The notes beneath the pieces were generated by a model, which was given only the letters and a program-made list of their open reading frames with translations, made no database searches and was not told the DNA's origin. DNA of 51,043 nt, taken from contig JAIDKG010000092.1 of NCBI GenBank assembly GCA_029051525.1, forward strand, positions 1 to 51,043. The letters are read 5' to 3'. This DNA is from Muribaculaceae bacterium. GTDB taxonomy: Bacteria > Bacteroidota > Bacteroidia > Bacteroidales > Muribaculaceae. Positions 41,559-50,983 of the stretch are shown here, in pieces. The translations under genes were made by a program, and so were the position numbers. Each line of letters begins with the position of its first letter. Position 1 is the stretch's first letter.

Positions 41559-43112
41559 ATGCGCAGACTGCACTTATTGCTTTTGACAATTACAATATTC
41601 TCATCTACCCTATTTGCCACTAATACACCGACCGACATCGCTGAAGCATCGGCCGCTGATATGAATGAGACTGCCAAGAGTGACTGGCGGGTGGATTCCC
41701 TGCGCTGGGAAGCGCGCCTCACGGCCACTGCCGGAACCGGCGACTTCTCACCCTTCTGGTTTGCCTCGAATACGTATGGCATGGGGTCCGTGCGACCCAA
41801 CAACCTCCGCCTGCAGGCCGGAATCTACAAGGATATGAGTCAGGATACCCGCTGGAGCTGGGGGGCCGGACTGGAATTGGCCGGCGGTATTGCACAGCAA
41901 CAGCCATTCCATATCCAGCAGGCTTATGGTGAAATCCGCTACCGCTGCCTCGACCTGATGATCGGACAGAAGGAGATTCCGGGCTATGGTGTGGATCCGG
42001 TGCTCTCTACCGGCAATCTGCTCTATTCCAACAATGCCATGCCGATACCTCAGATTCGCGCCGGCATCTTTGAATTTGCCGATATATGGGGCACTAAGGG
42101 TTGGCTGGGCATCAAGGGTTATCTGACTTTCGGCAAATTCACCGACAATAAGTGGCTCCGCGACTGGGTGCAGGATGGCGCATATCCGCAGGGGATACTC
42201 TACCACTCGAAAGGACTCTGGCTGCGCAACGGCAATCCTTCTAAATTCCCGCTCACATTCGAGGTGGGTATCGAGATGGGCACGCAATTCGGCGGCGAGG
42301 CATGGTATTGGGATCAGACCCACACCAAACTTCTTCACCTGAAGGCTCAGTCAGGATGGAAGGGTTTTCTGAAGGCTCTTGTGCCGATGGCGGCCGATGA
42401 AACATCCATAGCCGGCGAGCAGACCAACGTGCAGGGTAATTTCGTGGGCACCTGGAGCTATGCACTTGCATGGACTCCGGCGGCCGACTGGAGCATCAAG
42501 GCTTATTACCAGCATATGTTTGAAGACCACTCGATGCTCTATATCGAGTATCCGTGGAAGGATGGACTATATGGTGTGGAGGCCACATTGCCGCGTAATC
42601 GCTTTGTGAGCAAGGTGGTGGGTGAATTTCTCTACACCAAGGATCAGACAAGCCCCGTGTATTGGGACAAGACCGACAAGATTCCGGAGCAGATCTCGGG
42701 ATGGGATCATTATTACGCGCACTATATCTATGGCGCGTGGCAGAACTGGGGACGCATCATCGGCAATCCGATGGTGATCTCCCCCATCTACAATGCCAAC
42801 CACTCTCTGACACTGCTCACCAACCGCCTGTGGGCACTCAACCTGGGGCTTTCCGGCAATCCCACCGATGAGCTCTCATATGTGCTGAAGATGACCTTCT
42901 CGCGCAACTGGGGCTCCTATCATGTGCCGCTGCCGGAGGTAGAGAATAATTTCAACTTCATGGCCGAGGTCAACTGGCGCCCGCTGACATCGGTGCCCTC
43001 TCTGAGGGGCTGGGAGGGTTCGCTGGCTGTAGGTGCCGACGGCGGCCCGCTGCTGGGACGCAGCCTCGGATTCCGACTCTCGATTGCCCGCACCGGACTA
43101 ATCCGGTTCTGA
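41559..43112 (+). CDS. wzi: Capsule assembly protein, Wzi family (outer-membrane beta-barrel)
   Basis: A 517-aa protein with a signal peptide (MRRLHLLLLTITIFSSTLFA) and alternating amphipathic strands through to the C-terminus, which ends in an aromatic residue (LIRF), as expected for an outer-membrane barrel. The N-terminal RWEARLTATAGTGDFSPFWFASN is family-like (ATAGTGDFSPFWFASN). Wzi proteins in enterobacteria hold capsule to the surface; Bacteroidetes members are widespread, but their exact role is less clear. It could serve the glycan made at 17.8-37.9 kb, although it is transcribed separately with the Fur-family gene. Confidence 0.88.
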   Translation: MRRLHLLLLTITIFSSTLFATNTPTDIAEASAADMNETAKSDWRVDSLRWEARLTATAGTGDFSPFWFASNTYGMGSVRPNNLRLQAGIYKDMSQDTRWSWGAGLELAGGIAQQQPFHIQQAYGEIRYRCLDLMIGQKEIPGYGVDPVLSTGNLLYSNNAMPIPQIRAGIFEFADIWGTKGWLGIKGYLTFGKFTDNKWLRDWVQDGAYPQGILYHSKGLWLRNGNPSKFPLTFEVGIEMGTQFGGEAWYWDQTHTKLLHLKAQSGWKGFLKALVPMAADETSIAGEQTNVQGNFVGTWSYALAWTPAADWSIKAYYQHMFEDHSMLYIEYPWKDGLYGVEATLPRNRFVSKVVGEFLYTKDQTSPVYWDKTDKIPEQISGWDHYYAHYIYGAWQNWGRIIGNPMVISPIYNANHSLTLLTNRLWALNLGLSGNPTDELSYVLKMTFSRNWGSYHVPLPEVENNFNFMAEVNWRPLTSVPSLRGWEGSLAVGADGGPLLGRSLGFRLSIARTGLIRF

Positions 43113-43180
43113 CCTTCGGCATTAGAGGGGATTACTGCAAAAATGTGGCACGGAAGTTTTACGCAATCAGATTTTTTCCC

Positions 43181-43188
43181 TATATTCG
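43181..43188 (+). promoter_or_regulatory. Likely -7 promoter box of fbp (TATATTCG)
   Basis: TATATTCG differs from TAnnTTTG at one position and is 21 bases before the fbp ATG. A T-rich -33 region lies at about 43156. Confidence 0.4.
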
Positions 43189-43208
43189 CGATATAAATCT
43201 TTTCCGCC

Positions 43209-45182
43209 ATGAACACACATAACGATGCCGACCGTCGCGTGCTCGAACTGCTATCTCAAAGTTTCGGCAACGCATCGGCTGCCGCCACCGAGATTATCAA
43301 TCTCGAGGCTATCCTCAACCTCCCGAAGGGCACGGAGCATTTCGTGGCCGACATCCACGGCGAGCATGAGGCTTTCTCCCATATCCTCAAGAATGCCTCC
43401 GGCAATATCCGCCGCAAGGTGCGCGAGCTTTTCGCCACTTCAATGCGGGAGGAGGAAATACGCCAGCTCTGCTCGCTGATCTATTATCCGGGACGCAAAC
43501 TGGAGTATATGAAGACCACTGAGCCGCATCTCCGCGATTTCTATTGCATCACACTCCATCGTCTGGTGAAGGTGCTGCAGGAGGTCAGCTCGAAATATAC
43601 GCGCTCCAAGGTGCGCAAGGCGCTCCCTAAGGAATTTGCCTATATCATCGAGGAGCTGCTGCATGAGGCCCCTTCGGGTGAAAACAAACAGCTCTACTAC
43701 ACCCGCATCGTGGAGACAATCATCTCCACCGGGCAGGCCGATTCCTTCATCAAGGCCATCTGCCGTGTGATACAGTCGCTCAGCATCGACCAGCTCCATA
43801 TCCTCGGCGACATCTACGACCGTGGCCCGGGTGCCCACCTCATCCTCGACCTCCTGATGAATTATAAGGACTACGACATTCAGTGGGGCAACCATGATGC
43901 CCTCTGGATGGGTGCGGCCGCCGGCAATGAATCCTGCATCGCCAATGCCATACGCATCTGCCTGCGATATGGCAATATGGAGACTCTGGAGGATGGCTAT
44001 GGCATAAATCTCGTGCCGCTGGCCACATTCGCGATGGAGGTGTATGGCGAAGACCCCTGCGAGGTATTCTCGCCGAAACTGAGTCCGGGAAGTTCGGCAC
44101 TCACTCTTAAGAGCCGCCGCCTTACAGCCAAGATGCACAAGGCCATCTCTGTGATTCAGTGGAAACTGGAGGCCGAGCTTATACGCCGCCATCCGGAATG
44201 GAATATGTCAGACCGCCGATTGCTCCATCAGATCGACTTCAATGCAGGCACAGTGGAGATCGATGGCAAATCATATAAACTCCTCGACTATAATTTCCCG
44301 ACCATCGACCCCTCCGACCCCTATGCACTCACGGCCGAAGAGCGGGAACTGATCACGAAGCTCGTGCACAGCTTCCAGGTGAGCGACAAACTGAAGAGCC
44401 ACATGCACATCTTCCTGTCGCATGGCGGAATCTATGGCATCTACAATTCCAATCTCCTATTCCACGCCTCTATTCCGCTGAATGCCGATGGCACACTGAA
44501 AGAGGTGGCGGTGCTCGATGAGATGCTCAGTGGTAAAAACCTGCTCAAGAAAGTGGAAAGCCTGATGCGCTCGGCTTTCGATCCGGACTCTACACCGGAG
44601 ATGCGGGAATATGCGCGCGATTACTATTTCTACGTGTGGTGCGGCCCCGACTCCCCCCTCTTCGACAAGGCCAAGATGGCCACCTTCGAGCGCTATCTGC
44701 TCAAGGAGAAGGTGCCGCAGCATGAGGAGAAGGGTTTCTACTATCATATGCGCGATGATGAGAAGGTGTGCGATATGATTCTGGATGCCTTCGGAGTGAA
44801 GGGTGAGCATCGCCATATCATCAACGGCCATGTGCCTGTGAAGGCCGGCAAGGGTGAGAATCCGATCAAGGCCAACGGCAAGATGATGGTGATCGACGGC
44901 GGCTTCTCGAAGGCTTACCATAATACGACCGGAATTGCGGGCTATACTCTCGTGTTCCATTCGCGTGGCTTCGAGCTGGTGCAGCATGAGCCATTCACTT
45001 CGGCCGAGGAGGCTGTGAAGAACGGCACCGATATCCTCGACACCACCCAGATCGTGGAGCTGAACCATCAGCGACTTTTAGTGCGCGACACCGACAAGGG
45101 GGCCGAGCTGCAGAGCCAGATCAACGAGCTGCGCGAACTGCTGCGCGCCTATCGCCACGGCACTCTCAAGGAGAAGAAATGA
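43209..45182 (+). CDS. fbp: Fructose-1,6-bisphosphatase, class III
   Basis: A 657-aa protein of the calcineurin-like class III FBPase family found in Firmicutes and Bacteroidetes. HFVADIHGEHEAFSHIL contains the first metal ligands, LHILGDIYDRGPGAHLIL the second, IQWGNHDALWMGAAAG the GNHD motif, and HRHIINGHVPVKAGKGENPI the later His. Length matches the family. It removes the 1-phosphate from fructose-1,6-bisphosphate in gluconeogenesis, in the cytoplasm, and requires Mn2+ in characterised members. It has its own promoter and a terminator at 45264-45303. Confidence 0.96.
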   Translation: MNTHNDADRRVLELLSQSFGNASAAATEIINLEAILNLPKGTEHFVADIHGEHEAFSHILKNASGNIRRKVRELFATSMREEEIRQLCSLIYYPGRKLEYMKTTEPHLRDFYCITLHRLVKVLQEVSSKYTRSKVRKALPKEFAYIIEELLHEAPSGENKQLYYTRIVETIISTGQADSFIKAICRVIQSLSIDQLHILGDIYDRGPGAHLILDLLMNYKDYDIQWGNHDALWMGAAAGNESCIANAIRICLRYGNMETLEDGYGINLVPLATFAMEVYGEDPCEVFSPKLSPGSSALTLKSRRLTAKMHKAISVIQWKLEAELIRRHPEWNMSDRRLLHQIDFNAGTVEIDGKSYKLLDYNFPTIDPSDPYALTAEERELITKLVHSFQVSDKLKSHMHIFLSHGGIYGIYNSNLLFHASIPLNADGTLKEVAVLDEMLSGKNLLKKVESLMRSAFDPDSTPEMREYARDYYFYVWCGPDSPLFDKAKMATFERYLLKEKVPQHEEKGFYYHMRDDEKVCDMILDAFGVKGEHRHIINGHVPVKAGKGENPIKANGKMMVIDGGFSKAYHNTTGIAGYTLVFHSRGFELVQHEPFTSAEEAVKNGTDILDTTQIVELNHQRLLVRDTDKGAELQSQINELRELLRAYRHGTLKEKK

Positions 45183-45263
45183 CCCGGCAGCCGGATGTGA
45201 CATAGCGCATTACACGCTCCGACCGATAAGCATCTCAAATATGGGTGCTTATACAACTAATAG

Positions 45264-45303
45264 CAGAGGGACGCCTCCCGTGAAGGGGCGTCCCTCTGAT
45301 TCT
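45264..45303 (+). terminator. Terminator between fbp and prfB
   Basis: CAGAGGGACGCC pairs with GGCGTCCCTCTG, followed by ATTCTTTC. It separates the converging fbp and prfB genes. Confidence 0.75.
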
Positions 45304-45306
45304 TTC

Positions 45307-45345
45307 GGATTGGATTGGATTGCGACCGCGACCGCGACCGCGACC
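45307..45345. repeat. Short tandem repeats: three GGATT then four GCGACC
   Basis: Three exact GGATT copies (45307-45321) run into four exact GCGACC copies (45322-45345), just after the prfB stop codon on its strand. Such tracts can change length by slippage; this one is non-coding. Confidence 0.9.
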
Positions 45346-45349
45346 GGGA

Positions 45350-46466
45350 TTACTCCTCGTTGCCGGCAAACTCCATCAGGTAGGCCTTGATGAAGTCATC
45401 GATCTCACCATCCATCACCGATCCCACATCGGAGGTCTGATAGTTGGTGCGATGGTCTTTGACGCGGCGGTCGTCGAATACGTAGCTGCGTATCTGGCTG
45501 CCCCATTCGATTTTCTTCTTTCCAGCCTCGATCTTGGCCTGCTCCTCCATGCGGTGGTTGAGTTCCTTCTCATAGAGTATCGAACGCAGATGGCGCAGGG
45601 CGTTCTCTTTGTTCTTGGGCTGGTCGCGGGTCTCGGTGTTCTCGATGAGAATCTCCTCCTCTTCGCCGGTGTAGGGGTCTTTGTATTGGTAGCGCAGACG
45701 CACACCGGATTCAACCTTGTTGACGTTCTGACCGCCGGCACCTCCCGACCGGAAGGTATCCCAGCTTATCAGCGCAGGCTGAATCTGCACCTCGATGGTA
45801 TCGTCGACAAGCGGGGTGACAAACACTGAGGCAAACGATGTCATGCGTTTCCCCTGAGCATTGTAGGGAGATACGCGCACCAGACGGTGCACACCGTTCT
45901 CCGACTTCAGGAAGCCATAGGCATAGTCACCCTCAATGTTGATGGTGACTGATTTTATGCCGGCATCGTCGGCCTCAAGAAGGTTGGCGATGGTGGCTTT
46001 ATAGCCGTGGCGCTCGGCATATCGCAGATAGAGGCGCATGAGCATCTGTGCCCAGTCCTGCGCCTCGGTGCCGCCGGCACCGGAGTTGATTTTCAATACG
46101 ACTCCGAGTTTATCCTCCTCGCGGCGCAGCATGTTGCGCAGCTCAAGGTCCTCAAGGGTCTTCAGCACGGTGGCGTATTGCTCATCGACCTCATCCTCGG
46201 TCACGAGACCCTCCTTGACGAAATCAAACGCCAGCTGGAGCTCCTCCACCTGCTTGTCGAGTGCCTCATAGGCCTCAATCCAGAACCGCAATTCTTTGAT
46301 TTTCTTCATCTGTGCCTCGGCTTTCTCGCGGTTCTCCCAGAAATCGGGCACATGGGTGCGGAGTTCTTCCTCTTCTACTTCGATTTTCTTGCTATCGACG
46401 TCAAAGATACCTCCTCAGCGCCAACTTGCGCTCTACCGCCTCTTTCAACTGGTCTTGGGTAGTCAT
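45350..46466 (-). CDS. prfB: Peptide chain release factor 2, with programmed +1 frameshift
   Basis: RF2 recognises UGA and UAA stop codons. The main frame runs from 46399 to 45350, with GSGGAGGQ-type motif SGGAGGQNVNKVESGVRL. The true start is the ATG at 46466 in another frame: 21 codons (MTTQDQLKEAVERK...RRYL) lead to CTT TGA C at 46406-46400, preceded by the Shine-Dalgarno-like AGGAGG and TAT. A +1 shift at CTT continues as LDVDSKKIEVEEEELRT into the main frame. This is the classic autoregulatory RF2 slip site. An SPF-type codon-recognition motif was not checked letter by letter. Gene callers would start it at 46351 and lose the N-terminus. Confidence 0.95.
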
Positions 46467-46552
46467 ATTAAGTTAATATTTTAATTATTATATAATTAGT
46501 CGCCACCACACAGCACGATGAGGCACTGCGTGGCAGCAGACTATGAAATTTT

Positions 46553-46585
46553 AAGGAACGCGCGCTTAAGGAACGCGCTCTTAGG
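46553..46585 (+). repeat. Two tandem copies of the AAGGAACGCGCTCTTA motif
   Basis: AAGGAACGCGCGCTTA is directly followed by AAGGAACGCGCTCTTA in the gap between prfB and topA. The preceding AAATTTT is also shared with the copies at 276-300 and 1796-1820. Function unknown. Confidence 0.8.
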
Positions 46586-46607
46586 CCGAAGCAGCCCGGC
46601 GCCGATA

Positions 46608-49022
46608 TCACTTCTTGCCGGAGGCCGACTTCGACTTGGCAGTCTTTGTGGTCTTGGCAGTGGCGCTCTTTTTCGATTTCTTGGTTTCGCCACTGTCCTG
46701 AGCCTCCTTGATGCGCATAGCCTCCTCAAATGTGAGGGCTGCAGCATCGGTGCCTTTCGGGAGCTTATAATTGACTTTCTTCTTGGCTCCTTCCGGTTTG
46801 TAGGCCATATAGGGGCCGTAGCGACCGTTCACGATCTCCAGACCCGGCATCTCCGGGAAAGCCTTTATGAATGCAGCGGCATCCTTGGCCCTCTTCTGGC
46901 GGATCAGTTCAATACCCTCCTCGAGGGTAATCGTTTCGGGCGCCTGACCTTTGGGGATGGTGTAGAAACTGCCGTCATGGCGCACGTAGGGACCGAATTT
47001 GCCCACACCGGCCACAACCGTCTTATCCTCGAAATCACCCAATGTGCGCGGAAGATTGAAGAGCTCGAGCGCCTCTTCAAATGTGATGCTTGAGATGCTC
47101 TGCCCCTTCTTCAGGCTGGCGAAGATCGGTTTCTCCTCATCAGAAGCCTCGCCAATCTGCACCACCGGGCCGTAGCGGCCGATTTTCACCGATACGGGTC
47201 GGCCGCTCTTGGGGTCGGTGCCGAGTATGCGTTCTCCCACCTTATGGTCGAGCCGGAGGTCATTGATTGCCTCGATGCCCGGATGGAAACCGGAATAGAA
47301 ATCGGTAATCTCATTCTTCCAGCCGAGTTTACCCTCGGCGATATCGTCAAATTTCTCCTCCACTCGGGCCGTGAAGTTATAGTCGAGTATATCAGGGAAA
47401 TGCTCGGTGAGGAAGTCATTCACGATCATACCCACATCGGTGGGCACGAGGCGCCCCTTGTCGGATCCTGTATTTTCGGTGGCCACGGTGCGGGTGATCT
47501 CATCCCCCTCGAGCTGCAGGCGGATGTAATCGCGGGGAGCGCCATCGCGGTCGCCACGCTTGATATATTCGCGCTGCTGAATTGTCGAGATTGTGGGGGC
47601 ATAGGTGGATGGGCGCCCTATGCCGAGATCCTCCATCTTCTTCACCAGAGTAGCCTCGGTGTAGCGCGCGGGGGGCTGTGAGAATCGCTGGGTGGCTGTG
47701 AGTTGGGAGAGAGTCACCTCATCGCCGGTCGCGATTGCGGGGAGCATGCCCTGCTGCAGTGGACGCTCGGCCTCGGCTAAGTCAGCAAGGCCGCGCGACA
47801 TATCGCTGTAGGCCTGCATAAAGCCTGCAAACTTCACAACTTCACCCTCGGCACGGAAAGTCTCGTCGATGCCGCTGGCAGCGATATCGATATTTGTCTT
47901 CTCCAGCTGCGCGTCGGCCATCTGGCAGGCCAGAGTGCGCTGGCGTATAAGGGTATACAGGCGGCGTTGCTGCTCATCGGCACCCACGCTCACCTTGTCG
48001 ATATATGTGGGGCGGATAGCCTCGTGGGCCTCCTGCGCCCCCTTGGAACTGGTGTGGTAACGACGCGGTTTCAGGTAATCATCGCCATATTCCCGGCTGA
48101 TTTCGCGCGAGATATCGGCCATGGCCAGATCGGAGAGATTGAGCGAGTCGGTACGCATATATGTGATATGACCATCTTCATAGAGCTTCTGAGCCAGAAG
48201 CATGGTCTGATTCACCGAGAATCCGAGTCGGCGCGAGGCCTCCTGCTGCAATGTGGAGGTGGTGAAGGGGGGAGCCGGAGAGCGGCGCAGCGGATGCACC
48301 TTCACATCAGTCACACGGAATGCAGCCTCATCGGCTGCTTTGCGACACTCCTCGAGGAGTGCCAAGGCGCTCTGCTCATCGGCCACACGGCGGGCGGCCT
48401 CTGCCTTAAGCTCGGCGCCACCGGGCACAGTGAGGAATCGGGCTGTGAGACGGTAATAAGCCTCCGAAGCGAAGGCGCTGATTTCCTTCTCACGCTCACA
48501 TATGAGTCGCACGGCCACGCTCTGCACGCGTCCTGCCGAGAGAGCCGGCTTGATTTTGCGCCAGAGCACCGGACTGAGTTCGAAGCCCACAATGCGGTCG
48601 AGCACACGGCGCGCCTGCTGGGCATTCACACGGTCTATGTCGATACCGCGCGGATTGGCTATAGCATTGAGTATGGCGGGTTTGGTAATCTCATGAAATA
48701 CGATGCGCCGCGTGCGGGCCGGGTCGAGTCCGAGCACCTCATAGAGATGCCAGGCGATCGCCTCACCCTCGCGGTCTTCATCGGAAGCGAGCCACACCAT
48801 ATCGGCCTCCTTGGCGGCCTTGCGCAGGGTGCGCACCAGCTCCTTCTTATCGGCGGGTATTTCATAATCGGGTGTAAACCCTGTCTCGGCGTCGGGGCGG
48901 ATCTCCTTCTTCGAGAGATCGCGTATATGGCCGTAGCTGGAGAGCACCTTATAGTCTTTCCCCAGAAACTTTTCGATAGTCTTGGCCTTGGCCGGAGACT
49001 CCACTATTACAAGATTCTTCAT
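46608..49022 (-). CDS. topA: DNA topoisomerase I
   Basis: An 804-aa type IA topoisomerase that relaxes negative supercoils. The start at 49022 (MKNLVIVESPAKAKTIEKFL) is the family start; a longer frame to 49106 is rejected. ASDEDREGEAIAWHL is the Toprim acidic motif, ALSAGRVQSVAVRLICERE is conserved, and HITYMRTDS contains the nucleophilic Tyr. After the core come C-terminal repeats of the topo-C type (GRYGPVVQIGE, GKFGPYVRHDG, GRYGPYMAYKPEG) in place of zinc fingers, and a Lys/Ser/Ala-rich tail. It is followed by the GCGCTCTTA motif pair. Confidence 0.97.
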   Translation of the reverse strand: MKNLVIVESPAKAKTIEKFLGKDYKVLSSYGHIRDLSKKEIRPDAETGFTPDYEIPADKKELVRTLRKAAKEADMVWLASDEDREGEAIAWHLYEVLGLDPARTRRIVFHEITKPAILNAIANPRGIDIDRVNAQQARRVLDRIVGFELSPVLWRKIKPALSAGRVQSVAVRLICEREKEISAFASEAYYRLTARFLTVPGGAELKAEAARRVADEQSALALLEECRKAADEAAFRVTDVKVHPLRRSPAPPFTTSTLQQEASRRLGFSVNQTMLLAQKLYEDGHITYMRTDSLNLSDLAMADISREISREYGDDYLKPRRYHTSSKGAQEAHEAIRPTYIDKVSVGADEQQRRLYTLIRQRTLACQMADAQLEKTNIDIAASGIDETFRAEGEVVKFAGFMQAYSDMSRGLADLAEAERPLQQGMLPAIATGDEVTLSQLTATQRFSQPPARYTEATLVKKMEDLGIGRPSTYAPTISTIQQREYIKRGDRDGAPRDYIRLQLEGDEITRTVATENTGSDKGRLVPTDVGMIVNDFLTEHFPDILDYNFTARVEEKFDDIAEGKLGWKNEITDFYSGFHPGIEAINDLRLDHKVGERILGTDPKSGRPVSVKIGRYGPVVQIGEASDEEKPIFASLKKGQSISSITFEEALELFNLPRTLGDFEDKTVVAGVGKFGPYVRHDGSFYTIPKGQAPETITLEEGIELIRQKRAKDAAAFIKAFPEMPGLEIVNGRYGPYMAYKPEGAKKKVNYKLPKGTDAAALTFEEAMRIKEAQDSGETKKSKKSATAKTTKTAKSKSASGKK

Positions 49023-49103
49023 TATCGGGTGAGGATGTGATATTGACCGGCATCGGTATTGGTTTTGCGAAGCCGATGTACGGATCCCGTAGGAATCCCG
49101 GCG

Positions 49104-49111
49104 CAAAATTA
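49104..49111 (-). promoter_or_regulatory. -7 promoter box of topA
   Basis: Read on the minus strand this is TAATTTTG, fitting TAnnTTTG, with CAA-type -33 bases around 49129. It predicts a leader of about 75 bases before the ATG at 49022. Confidence 0.55.
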
Positions 49112-49397
49112 CTAATTTTTTATCAATTCAACGCCACCACACCTTAATAAGTTGCATCCGCCCCCTCCGGCGACCGTGAATCCTTAGAGCGCGTTTATGA
49201 TTTATAGCTTTGATTTGGATTTATTTACACTCTTACTCTTTTCTCCTTCAGTATAGAGACCTCATTGACTAACTCGGTGTCTGCGTCGAGTCCATAACCT
49301 ACCCTGAGACTCTTTGCCAGAAGATAATCGCGCCAAAAGACCGTGAAATAAAGCAATAAATCGCGCCAACTTGTCGTGATTATTCGTGGATTTTTTC
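49112..49397. other. Intergenic region between divergent topA and Fic genes
   Basis: No gene is seen. It contains a reverse copy of the short motif (CCTTAGAGCGCGTTT at 49182-49196) and the upstream parts of both promoters. Confidence 0.6.
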
Positions 49398-49405
49398 TAA
49401 ATTTG
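49398..49405 (+). promoter_or_regulatory. -7 promoter box of the Fic gene (TAAATTTG)
   Basis: TAAATTTG lies 20 bases before the ATG at 49426. Confidence 0.6.
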
Positions 49406-49425
49406 TCGCGATAAAGACGCTGTAC

Positions 49426-50460
49426 ATGACTACTGAAATCGAAATATTACAATATTTGCACTATAATCCTCTTGCCAAGAGGTCAGATATTTTGCCTTCA
49501 CTATCCAAGCAGGTTAGTGACAGGACTCTTATGCGTATGCTTTCCGAGGCGACTGCCAAGGGTCACATAGAGGTTGTCGGTCGTGGACCGGCTACTCGAT
49601 ATAGACTTACTCCGCAGGCTCATGTGACGATGGAGCTGAACCTCGATACATACTTTGCCAGGGATGTTGACGAGCGTCAAGTGCAGGAATCGTTCAATTT
49701 TGAGCTCATAAATGAAATTCTTCCAAAGGTGGATTTATTCACCGATGAGGAACTACAACGTCTTGATGACGCACAACAACTATTCCATCGACACCTTTCG
49801 GAAATGTCAGAGTTAGAATATCGCAAAGAGATGGAACGTCTCGGAATCGACCTGTCTTGGAAATCTTCGCAGATAGAGGGCAACACTTATTCGTTGCTGG
49901 AAACGGAGAGACTGCTGAAAGAAAAACAGACGGCAAGCGGTAAGACAAAGGAGGAGGCCGTGATGCTACTCAATCACAAGGATGCGCTTGACTTTATTCT
50001 TGATGTGCCGGACTATCTAAAGGATTTAACCGTTGCCCGTATAGAGGAAATTCATGCCCTGCTTACAAAAGAATTAGGCGTTGAGAGAAACATCCGTCAT
50101 CGCCGTGTCGGTATAACCGGAACAAACTACACTCCGCTTGACAATGAGTTTCAAATTCGAGAAGCTCTTGAAGATAGTGTGCGACTCATTAACGGCAAAA
50201 GCAATATTTTTGAGAAAACTCTTCTTGCACTTGTTTTGCTCAGCTACATTCAGGCTTTCACTGACGGAAACAAACGTACTGCCAGAATAGTAAGCAACGG
50301 TATCCTTATAGCCAACGGCTATTGTCCGATTTCATTCCGCACGGTGGATTCGATTGACTACAAAAAGGCTATGCTGATGTTCTACGAACAAAACAATATC
50401 GCAGCCTTCAAACGCATTTTCATTGACCAATTCCTTTTCGCTGTCAAAACATATTTTTAG
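49426..50460 (+). CDS. Fic-domain protein with winged-helix N-terminus and altered catalytic motif
   Basis: A 344-aa protein. The N-terminus (about 1-65) is a winged helix (RSDILPSLSKQVSDRTLMRM). S147-x3-E151 in WKSSQIEGNTYSLLE matches the inhibitory-helix motif of self-inhibited Fic proteins. The Fic core follows, with the loop IQAFTDGNKRTAR at 275-287 in the place of hPFxDGNGRxxR. The catalytic His position is Gln276, so ordinary AMP transfer may be lost or changed. The DGNKR part that binds nucleotide phosphate is kept. It stands alone, divergent from topA. It may act as a regulator through its DNA-binding domain (inference). Confidence 0.85.
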   Translation: MTTEIEILQYLHYNPLAKRSDILPSLSKQVSDRTLMRMLSEATAKGHIEVVGRGPATRYRLTPQAHVTMELNLDTYFARDVDERQVQESFNFELINEILPKVDLFTDEELQRLDDAQQLFHRHLSEMSELEYRKEMERLGIDLSWKSSQIEGNTYSLLETERLLKEKQTASGKTKEEAVMLLNHKDALDFILDVPDYLKDLTVARIEEIHALLTKELGVERNIRHRRVGITGTNYTPLDNEFQIREALEDSVRLINGKSNIFEKTLLALVLLSYIQAFTDGNKRTARIVSNGILIANGYCPISFRTVDSIDYKKAMLMFYEQNNIAAFKRIFIDQFLFAVKTYF

Positions 50461-50855
50461 TCCGTTTTGTACGTTCATCTTTACACCTAATATTTTGTCC
50501 TCAACAAAAAGAATAAATGGAAACACAAACCTTTTTAAACAAGCGATTACATCATTTTGTCCGAATGTACAGGCAAAATCATAAGTAGCTGCTACTTACT
50601 TATCAGACCGATATGAATCAGCGAAGCCTGATCGTGTGTCAATATCTGCATGAACAGATACAGCCCAATCACAAAAAGAGAGTAAAATCATAATCATTTT
50701 TGATTAGGCAATGAGACGATTATATTCAGAGATGTGCACCATTAACCATCACTGAATTGAACTTCGCTATTTAATCAATTCTTTAAGTAGCTGATTTACG
50801 AGCAATGACAAGCAAATACCTAAAATAAGGTATTTCCTATGGACTCTATAATGAC
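50461..50855. other. Intergenic stretch without recognised gene
   Basis: AT-rich. It has a small inverted repeat (AAGTAGCTGCTACTT near 50583-50597) but no frame with protein-like content and no clear terminator. Confidence 0.5.
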
Positions 50856-50863
50856 TAACTTTG
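50856..50863 (+). promoter_or_regulatory. -7 promoter box (TAACTTTG)
   Basis: TAACTTTG matches the Bacteroidetes consensus and sits 19 bases before the ATG of the small ORF at 50883, with the PepSY-type gene next. Confidence 0.65.
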
Positions 50864-50882
50864 TACTAAAAAATTTATAATC

Positions 50883-50975
50883 ATGGATATATCATTCAGC
50901 AATTCCTTTATTGGAGTCGGAGAGCCTTCGAGTGTAAAAATTACCGGGTTCGGGTTCTTGACACCCGCAAAATAA
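50883..50975 (+). CDS. Possible 30-aa leader peptide or small protein
   Basis: An ATG right after a good promoter opens a 30-codon frame (MDISFSNSFIGVGEPSS...LTPAK) ending in TAA 8 bases before the next gene. There is no signal or membrane segment. It may be translated as a leader that affects the downstream membrane gene. Coding status is uncertain because it is short and matches no family known to me. Confidence 0.4.
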   Translation: MDISFSNSFIGVGEPSSVKITGFGFLTPAK

Positions 50976-50983
50976 TTACAGCT

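Noticed and set aside
47967..49040. A 357-aa open frame on the plus strand
   Set aside because: Antisense to topA, whose motifs are complete.
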